From the NCBI GenBank assembly GCA_001695595.3, contig MBPM02000033.1, positions 372,001-436,000 on the forward strand: a DNA stretch of 64,000 nucleotides, written 5' to 3'. Below are positions 57,557 through 64,000 of the stretch, piece by piece (position 1 is the first letter of the stretch; each line of letters begins with the position of its first letter). This stretch comes from Plasmopara viticola (lineage: Eukaryota > Oomycota > Peronosporomycetes > Peronosporales > Peronosporaceae). The position numbers and the translations under genes were made by a program. Under the pieces are notes generated by a model, which was not told where the DNA came from, made no database searches, and saw only the letters and a program-made list of their open reading frames with translations.

Positions 57557-58093
57557 CTATGGCGACGACGTGTCCAGCTCTGCTTGGATAGCATTTAACT
57601 GCAAAAACAGTGAGCGCAGCTCTGCGTGAGATAGTTCCACGTCCAGCTTGCCAGTCTACACCAAATATTTGCTATGTCAGGTCAAAGTCCTTTGTTGTTA
57701 GCCAACACAGCAGGGATTTACATCATTCGCGCTCATCCCCGCCAAGTCGAGTTGGAAAATTGCCGTCGGCTGCGACTGCCCACTGCGCTTGCTACTTCCC
57801 ATCTCCAGGTGTAGACGCCAGTCGGTCTTGCGCAGCGTAATCGCTGGTGCAGTTGCCCTTGGAGATGCCTTGATCTGGGCTGCCAGCGAGCGTCCTCTCT
57901 TTCTCCACACCTTTTCGACGGCATGCACGACGTCGGCATCTACGCCTCGCGAGATAAGCAGATTCCTGTCCACTTGGCCAAAAGTGGCGGCGTCGTAAAA
58001 AAGTTCTTTGGCCACGTGAATTATCGCGTCAATTTGCGCTCCTGACAGCATGAGCATCGTCTCGAGCTGAGTCGTTTCCTTATCACTAAACAT
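57557..58093 (-). CDS. COMM domain-containing protein, two exons
   Basis: COMMD proteins form the Commander/CCC complex, which works with retriever and WASH on endosomal recycling. Exons: 58093-57722 and 57655-57557, joined in phase 0 by a 66-bp intron (GAT|GTAAAT ... GTGTAG|ACT). The product is 156 residues. The N-terminal helical half starts MFSDKETTQLETML. The COMM domain is split by the intron: TDWRLHLEMGSS with the conserved tryptophan, AIFQLDLA, then after the splice KLDVELSHAELRSLFLQL and QAELD. That ending is typical (leucine-rich helix after the beta sheet). I cannot assign it to one of the ten COMMD paralogues; it is shorter than most of them. Confidence 0.85.
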
Positions 58094-60178
58094 TTTGGCA
58101 TCCTACACCGTCACAACGACACAAGAGTACTAAGCCTCCGATATATCATTACGTGACTGTCAGCATACATTCACCGCCATCTTGTCTAGCACGTGCACCA
58201 GCATCTGGCCTAGCCTGTCTCTAGGAACTACGTTGAGCACTGCGTATGACAGTGTTCTATGAACACACAGCAGCGTCAGGAGAGAGACTTACACACAGCT
58301 AGTATACACACTACGCACGATGCCATCGACTCAATTGGTATAATTTCAACAAGTACCAATGTTTAGGTACATCTATCTCAATCGAAAAAAGTGCAAAAGC
58401 GCGGAGCCACAGAATGGAGGAATTAGCTCGACATCTGGTAAAGATATTAGTGCAGCGTAAACATTAACATGCCAACGCAGAAGTGAGGAGACAGGACGTT
58501 TTATTTGATCGAGAGGCTAATGAATTGTTCCATTAGCCGTGAAAGACTTGTTTATAGTATTGATGAACCTGACAACAAGCGGAGGATCTGCCGCCTTTAC
58601 GAAGATCAACAGTATCTTAGCTACTGGATGCAGTTACGGCGTTGCACACGCTCAACGAACGAGTCTTTGAGCCCGGACAATAGTTTACTAAATGTAGGCA
58701 ATCAAATTCTATGAAGCCAATGCAGAAGGTCTTTGGTTCGGCTGCTCACGTGCATTTGAAGATAGCCATGGATTATAGGATTCCCTCGGTACAGCAGCGC
58801 ATTGTACCGATCCCGAAAGTGTAAGATACCGGCGTAGGGAAGTTCACGTACATGTGATGTTTAGGCATATTCGCTCGAATGTATGCTGTGTGCCATGGCC
58901 GCTGGCCCGTTTTCTCCATTCGACAATCCTCAGTACAACACCTTTGCAATTGCCAACAGATATGTGATTTCCACCACAACAGTCAAATGGTACAAACTTC
59001 CGTCGTAACTTTTAAAATAAGGCGTTGATCAAGTGATCCTTACTCCAGTTCTAGCTGGACGGTATACACGCAGGGGTGTGCATCTGGGCGTCAATCTTTT
59101 TAGCCATCCGGCGCCTCGCCACAAGCCGATAAGACTACACTCGATCAAGCACCTTCCAAGACTACAATCTATAAGGACAAACTCGCATTTCTTCATCAAT
59201 GACGTCACTATAAGTCTCTCATTGCGACCATCACCTCGGCTACATGGCCGTGATAAAATTATTATTGTCATCATTCATCAGCGTAGTAATCAGGCCTTAA
59301 CGGCAACAAATAGCTATACGACGCTAAATGCTTTTATGACACCACAACTTTTAAAATCACAACAACCTCTCAGACTTCTTGTGCGGGAGACGGTTTGCAA
59401 TACTATTACAAGAGCATTCGCGCCACCGAAGTTGTCCCACTTCTTTCCCCGAAACTGTTTGAAATTGACCAAAAGGACAATAACAGTCAACATGAAAAAC
59501 TCAGCACCACAAGCCCCTCAACCAGATTAGTGTTCCATCAGGCAACTGCATTTGCGACCGGTTCATAATTAATATAATCAATCCCTTCAAATCACTGCTT
59601 GCTACGAATCTTGTCTGCTGCACTTCCGTGCTAAGCGAAAATCCCAGTTTATTGTATGCCAGACATCTGCACATTATGTGCAAGTCTCCGTTGACTCCTG
59701 AGACTGACAAAATGACTTCAGCTCAGTACATACGGCGCCTTCGTGTTATGAGATGGAGTGACTGTGATTGTATGCCCAATGGGCACATTGATCGCTTATT
59801 GTTATCATATGTCTAAAATTCTCGATATTGCTTCAAGGTAATAGCTCACGGCTCTTTTGTTCTAATCTACGGTGCTCGAAGTTACTAAAAAATGTACATT
59901 CAGGCGATCAAAAAGCTTGCACGCTTAGGTTAAAGCCAGAAGAAGCACTACCAGTGGATGCATTCATTTCGTCAAAGAAATTGGGCGATAATTTTTTTAG
60001 CTCACGACTTTGAATAAAGAAGGAAAAGAAAACAATTCTCGATTTCGGAAGCAAATCACGATCTCAATGATAATTCTAGCTTAAGTACTAATATTGACTG
60101 GCCGACATGAATCCAAAATAATCATCTCTTAATTCGAATTGATCTTACCTCGTCTCGCCACCGCCAAAAGCTTCGAAC
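58094..60178. other. intergenic, no supported gene
   Basis: A plus-strand frame of 165 codons at 59033-59530 and smaller ones have no recognisable motif. The segment should hold the promoters of the COMMD gene (left) and the ferric-reductase-like gene (right). The 120 bp before the latter's ATG contain a pyrimidine-rich run (cctcgtctcgccaccgcc). Confidence 0.4.
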
Positions 60179-62548
60179 ATGGCAAACTATTACGCTCTCC
60201 AGACTTCAAGATTCGATGTTGACAACCCAAGCAAGCACCAATTTCAAAATAAGACGCGGTCCCTCGCCGTCCTCGTCGTCCGCTTCTTCATCGTACTGGG
60301 CATCGCTGGCTTTATCTTTGGCAACATTGCTACGTGGGCACCGCTGTATGAGCTCAATTTAATCAACACCATGATGAAGTGGTGGAATGGGTACCCGAAT
60401 ACACCCGTTGACACCAGCCACGGCCATACGAGTTACGTTGTGGACACTGGCATCGGCCGAAACATCACTGAAAGTGGCCACACTGAAATGATCCGACCCA
60501 CCTTTCTCTTCATCTTTTGCATTGTTCCGTTCATCCTGAGCGTGTTGCTGATCGAGGCTCTGCGTCACATCAACACAACGCGGCGCTTGACTTCAACACT
60601 AATCTGGCGTTTTGCAATGCTATTGCGTCGTAAACCAAAGTTTCCAGCTCTTGGCGTCTCTCGGTTCACAGTAGGGGAGTGGATTGTTGGGGTCGTCTAC
60701 GTACTTGGTGGCAATGCGCTGTGCTGGTGGTACCAGTGGGATCGTCGCGTTGATATTGCTACTAGAGCGGGTACGCTGAACACTGACAAGTACTGGAACA
60801 TCATTGGCATCAGCGCCTCGTACCTGTGCATCTACAACATGGCGTTTCTTTTGTTGCCCGTCACCAGGACGTCCCCTTGGATGGAATTCTTTAACATTTC
60901 ATACGCGAACGGCGTCAAGTTTCATCGCTGGATCGGCTTCATGACTGTGATCACCGGTGTAGTGCACATGCTTGGCTACTGGATCTACTGGATCCGTCTC
61001 GGCACGTGGAGGGTGAACCAACTCCCGTGCACAAGCTGCGACTTCACGCTTGACTATTCTGGTGGCGGCTACTATGCGTGGTTTAACGTCTTTGGTTTCA
61101 TTTCCACGCTTGCTCTCATGCTGATAATTCCAACGTCGTTCCCGATCATCCGACGCAAGGCTTACGAGTGGTTTTACATCACCCACTGGATCCTCTTTGT
61201 CATTGCAGTGTTGTTTGCCATCTTACACTGGGCTCAAATTCTGTGGTGGATCTTGCCAGCAGGCTGTGTCTGGTTTGTTGGCCGGGCTGCCTCTAGCTGG
61301 AATGCCATGACTCCCGTCTCAGTAAAGGAACTCGCCGTCATTGGTGAAGATCACGAGGAAGTCGTCCACATTGTCCTCAAACGTGCCGCTCCTGGAACGT
61401 CGCCAGCGTCGTCGTCCTATGATTACAAAGTCGGCAACTTTCTCTACCTGAATGTACCACACATTTCAAAGCTTCAATGGCACGCACTCACAATCGCCTC
61501 GTCCCCAAAGACGAGCTCTACCGACATGATGCTCTTACTCAAACCGAGGGGTAGCTGGTCAAAAGATCTAGCGCAATACGCCAAGGACTGTCACTACGAG
61601 AACATCAGGCCACTGATGTATATGGACGGTTTCTATGGAGCTTCCCTCGAGCTGTACGAAGACTACTCTACTGTGTGTCTAGTCGGGGGTGGTATCGGTG
61701 TCACGCCCGTGCTTGCTATCCTAGACGACCTTGCCACTAAATTGTCGGTCAATGGTGCCCGTTGGGCTCAGCGATATACCTTCATCTTCACCTTCCGTGA
61801 GCTCAGTTTACTCCAAACTGTCGCCCCCGTGCTTGCAAAGCTCCGCGAGATGGATCCAAGCAAGCAACTTTTCCGTACTTACCTGTTCGCAACAGGGACT
61901 TACTCGGATCTTGACCTTGCAAAGATGCTCGACACGTCGCCCTCGAAGGAGGTTCAAGACACCGCGACGATAAAGTTCACAAGCCGAGCCGCTCGTCCTT
62001 TCTACGCGCCACTCCGCTCGAGCAACCTATTGCGCGTCATCATGTACTCGATGCTCTTTGTCGTTGCTCTTGGCGTTGTCTTTGCTGTTCGATGGGGCAA
62101 CGGCGTCATTCAAGGGGCTTCCCATTGGGAATTGTGGCCACTCGACCGCGCGTTTCAGCTCGTGATGTTTTGCTTGACAATCATTGTTGTCTATGCCTTT
62201 GTCTTGTTCGAATTCATCAAGTTTCGTCGCAGTGGCACAAGCAAAGAGACGGCTCCGGCATTGGCTGAAACCCCGCGATCGACTTATGCTGCTTTCAATG
62301 GTACTGTTTATACAATTGGAGACCTTCTCCACCATTACAATGTCGTGGTAGGCGAGCGCCCCCACATGCAGTCGCTGTTGCAAGAGACGCTGGAAATTCA
62401 CAAGATGGATGACAATTCGGCAAAGTTGTTGCCTGCTGTCGGTGTCATCGTGTCGGGACCGTCAGCTCTTAAAATGGCAACAAACGAGGCCGTATACGCT
62501 CTGGGTGGTGGCAACTTTGACGTCCATGAAGAAAGTTTTGAGTTGTAA
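60179..62548 (+). CDS. ferric-chelate reductase / NOX-family flavocytochrome
   Basis: A single-exon frame of 789 residues. This family moves electrons from NAD(P)H through FAD and two haems across a membrane, usually to reduce ferric iron or copper for uptake, or oxygen in NADPH oxidases. An N-terminal membrane segment (about 30-50) is followed by a second (107-127) and then a ferric-reductase-like core. The bis-haem histidines are spaced as expected: His249 and His263 in HRWIGFMTVITGVVH, His336 and His350 in HWILFVIAVLFAILH. The FAD-binding motif is HALTI (435-439), a variant of HPFT. The nucleotide site is GGGIGVTP (503-510). After the reductase domain it has two further hydrophobic segments (about 630-648 and 670-690), inserted before the C-terminal nucleotide-binding strand, which is unusual. 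No EF hands. Start chosen at the first ATG (AACATGGC context). Substrate cannot be told from sequence. Confidence 0.88.
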   Translation: MANYYALQTSRFDVDNPSKHQFQNKTRSLAVLVVRFFIVLGIAGFIFGNIATWAPLYELNLINTMMKWWNGYPNTPVDTSHGHTSYVVDTGIGRNITESGHTEMIRPTFLFIFCIVPFILSVLLIEALRHINTTRRLTSTLIWRFAMLLRRKPKFPALGVSRFTVGEWIVGVVYVLGGNALCWWYQWDRRVDIATRAGTLNTDKYWNIIGISASYLCIYNMAFLLLPVTRTSPWMEFFNISYANGVKFHRWIGFMTVITGVVHMLGYWIYWIRLGTWRVNQLPCTSCDFTLDYSGGGYYAWFNVFGFISTLALMLIIPTSFPIIRRKAYEWFYITHWILFVIAVLFAILHWAQILWWILPAGCVWFVGRAASSWNAMTPVSVKELAVIGEDHEEVVHIVLKRAAPGTSPASSSYDYKVGNFLYLNVPHISKLQWHALTIASSPKTSSTDMMLLLKPRGSWSKDLAQYAKDCHYENIRPLMYMDGFYGASLELYEDYSTVCLVGGGIGVTPVLAILDDLATKLSVNGARWAQRYTFIFTFRELSLLQTVAPVLAKLREMDPSKQLFRTYLFATGTYSDLDLAKMLDTSPSKEVQDTATIKFTSRAARPFYAPLRSSNLLRVIMYSMLFVVALGVVFAVRWGNGVIQGASHWELWPLDRAFQLVMFCLTIIVVYAFVLFEFIKFRRSGTSKETAPALAETPRSTYAAFNGTVYTIGDLLHHYNVVVGERPHMQSLLQETLEIHKMDDNSAKLLPAVGVIVSGPSALKMATNEAVYALGGGNFDVHEESFEL

Positions 62549-63560
62549 TCATAGGCATCGTTACGAAGCACCCTTTCTTCGTCCGAGAATATAAGTGGGA
62601 TTCCAAGGTTGCCACATCTCGCCAGAATTTTGACGCATTAGGCCAGCTACACTGCAAATATATTTGGACGCTTGTGTACAAAGTAGGGTTTAAGAGTCGC
62701 TAAGACGTTTATGGTAATGCGGAGCCTAAAAACTAGACAAAGGTACCTGGCGGGACAGATTTAATTTTAGGAGTGGACGGTCCTCCGTTGTGTCGTACCA
62801 ACTTACTATCGCTTCCGTCGTTAGTGACCTTGCACGTCACTCTTCGGAGCTTACGCAGAAGCGATGGTCCGGTCTTAAATAGATCATCTTTTTTGCTCGT
62901 TTAATATAAAATATACGTCCTAGATTGATATGAGAGAAAGCGAAGGTCAAAGCCCTTTCTAAGCGGAAAAAGAAGAACTGGTGCTATTAATTATGCCGTC
63001 TAAATCTGAGAGCATTATTTAGGAATGGGTTGTTCATCGGGTAGCAAAGTCCCTCAAGCCGGTAAGTTAGGTCCGCAAGATTTTTTGGATGTACCCCGAA
63101 GAGCAGATAGCATTGCTTCGCAATAAAGCCGTATCCACAGCGATAGTTGACGCTTCGATTGGTGTGGCAAGTGCGTTTCAATAATTGGCATCGCCAGAGA
63201 AGTCAGTTACTGACTCTAAGGCACCGATTTCTTGGCTTAACCAAACACCAGAAAAGCTCAAAGGTGGTATTCCAAAGTTTCCTCTTCAAGATATACATAA
63301 GTTTTAAAGATGACCTCGCCTTGAAGATCCTGGAAATTTTTAAATATTCGGTGTATCTAGGGAGCCGTTAAACTGCCGGTACCCTTTGGTAGACTACCGG
63401 TACCCCTTGATTTAAGCCAATAAGATTAAACTAAATCCACCAATGGGAGCACTTTATCTCTGTTAATGAACACAGTGTTTTTTCAACCAATAAAAGCAAA
63501 AGCAATACCCATCCGGTACCCCTTTTTGTCAACTGCCTTGTTTTTTAAGAAATACCTCCT
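62549..63560. other. intergenic with recurring ccggtaccc motif
   Basis: No gene recognised. The motif ccggtaccc appears three times, at about 63376, 63397 and 63513, with similar ctt-rich flanks. This suggests a short dispersed repeat or element end. Confidence 0.4.
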
Positions 63561-63563
63561 ACT

Positions 63564-63620
63564 CAATATCACTCTTTTCAACATCACTCTTCTCAATACC
63601 ACTCTTCTCGCACTCTTCTT
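63564..63620. repeat. 15-bp minisatellite (caayayCACTCTTyt)
   Basis: Three consecutive 15-bp units at 63564-63608, followed by a shorter related unit (cgcactcttcttct). Pyrimidine-rich on the plus strand. It lies between the ccggtaccc repeats and the dynein fragment. Confidence 0.75.
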
Positions 63621-63734
63621 CTCGCAATAAACACTATGCAACCCCCTAGAGAGCTCTCGTACAGCACACTGGAAGAGGCAAAGTCGGCGGTTCTCATGCA
63701 CGCTCATAAGGACGAAATCGTACTGAGGCTGCTT

Positions 63735-64000
<266 letters not shown>

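Noticed and set aside
57610..57998. Plus-strand frames over the COMMD locus
   Set aside because: They are antisense shadows of the COMM-domain exons, which are supported by splice sites and family motifs on the minus strand.
59033..59530. 165-codon plus-strand frame upstream of the reductase
   Set aside because: No family motif, and an overlapping minus-strand frame is equally good. Composition looks like chance in a GC-neutral spacer.

Overview
The window is oomycete nuclear DNA, most likely from the Peronosporales (Phytophthora or a downy mildew). The main evidence is the Crinkler (CRN) effector genes, with their LFLAK-type motif and an HVLVVVP junction. Supporting evidence is a leucine-rich-repeat TKL-type receptor kinase gene cut into small phase-2 exons, introns of 50-85 bp with GT..AG ends, and long gene-poor stretches full of decayed Ty3/gypsy, Mutator, LINE-derived and virus-like DNA. 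Gene islands are compact; the DNA between them is mostly debris.

Layout. 1-6.3 kb: no clear gene, a perfect 34-bp-arm hairpin and a gypsy integrase scrap. 6.4-10.8 kb (minus): intact four-exon WASHC4/SWIP gene. 12.4-18.1 kb and 22.9-26.4 kb: decayed virus-like elements. One ~3.5 kb block is duplicated, and a further partial copy of its structural-protein-like gene lies upstream. 18.2-22.5 kb and 26.9-28.2 kb: three CRN pseudogenes. 29.3-32.3 kb (minus): six-exon gene that I read as a SHOC1/Zip2-like meiotic protein. 32.8-33.7 kb (minus): SMN, four exons. 34.2-36.5 kb (plus): LRR-TKL receptor pseudokinase with a one-base frameshift. 36.7-41.1 kb: an intact CRN-HNH gene bracketed by two nearly identical 1.16 kb LINE-derived copies. 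41.3-45.3 kb: gypsy remnants. 45.4-50 kb: nuclease-like remnant, then a decayed Polinton-type DNA polymerase B region. 51.4-55.4 kb: DEAH helicase pseudogene, Mutator SWIM/CCHC remnant, gypsy integrase remnant. 57.6-58.1 kb (minus): COMM-domain protein. 60.2-62.5 kb (plus): ferric-reductase-like flavocytochrome. 63.7-64.0 kb (minus): broken dynein heavy-chain AAA1 fragment running off the window.

How the genes relate. The conserved genes serve different core functions: WASHC4 (endosomal actin), a COMM protein (Commander/CCC, which works with WASH in endosomal recycling), SMN (snRNP assembly), the SHOC1-like gene (meiotic crossover), and the reductase (metal or electron transfer at a membrane). 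I see no operon-like logic. The CRN loci form a separate layer. Three of the four main CRN loci lie next to copies of one LINE-derived non-autonomous element, and two of those copies have clear target-site duplications.

Exon boundaries were found by hand from splice motifs, reading phase and family similarity. They are frame-consistent but not verified by transcripts. Family names rest on recognised motifs; no database search was run.
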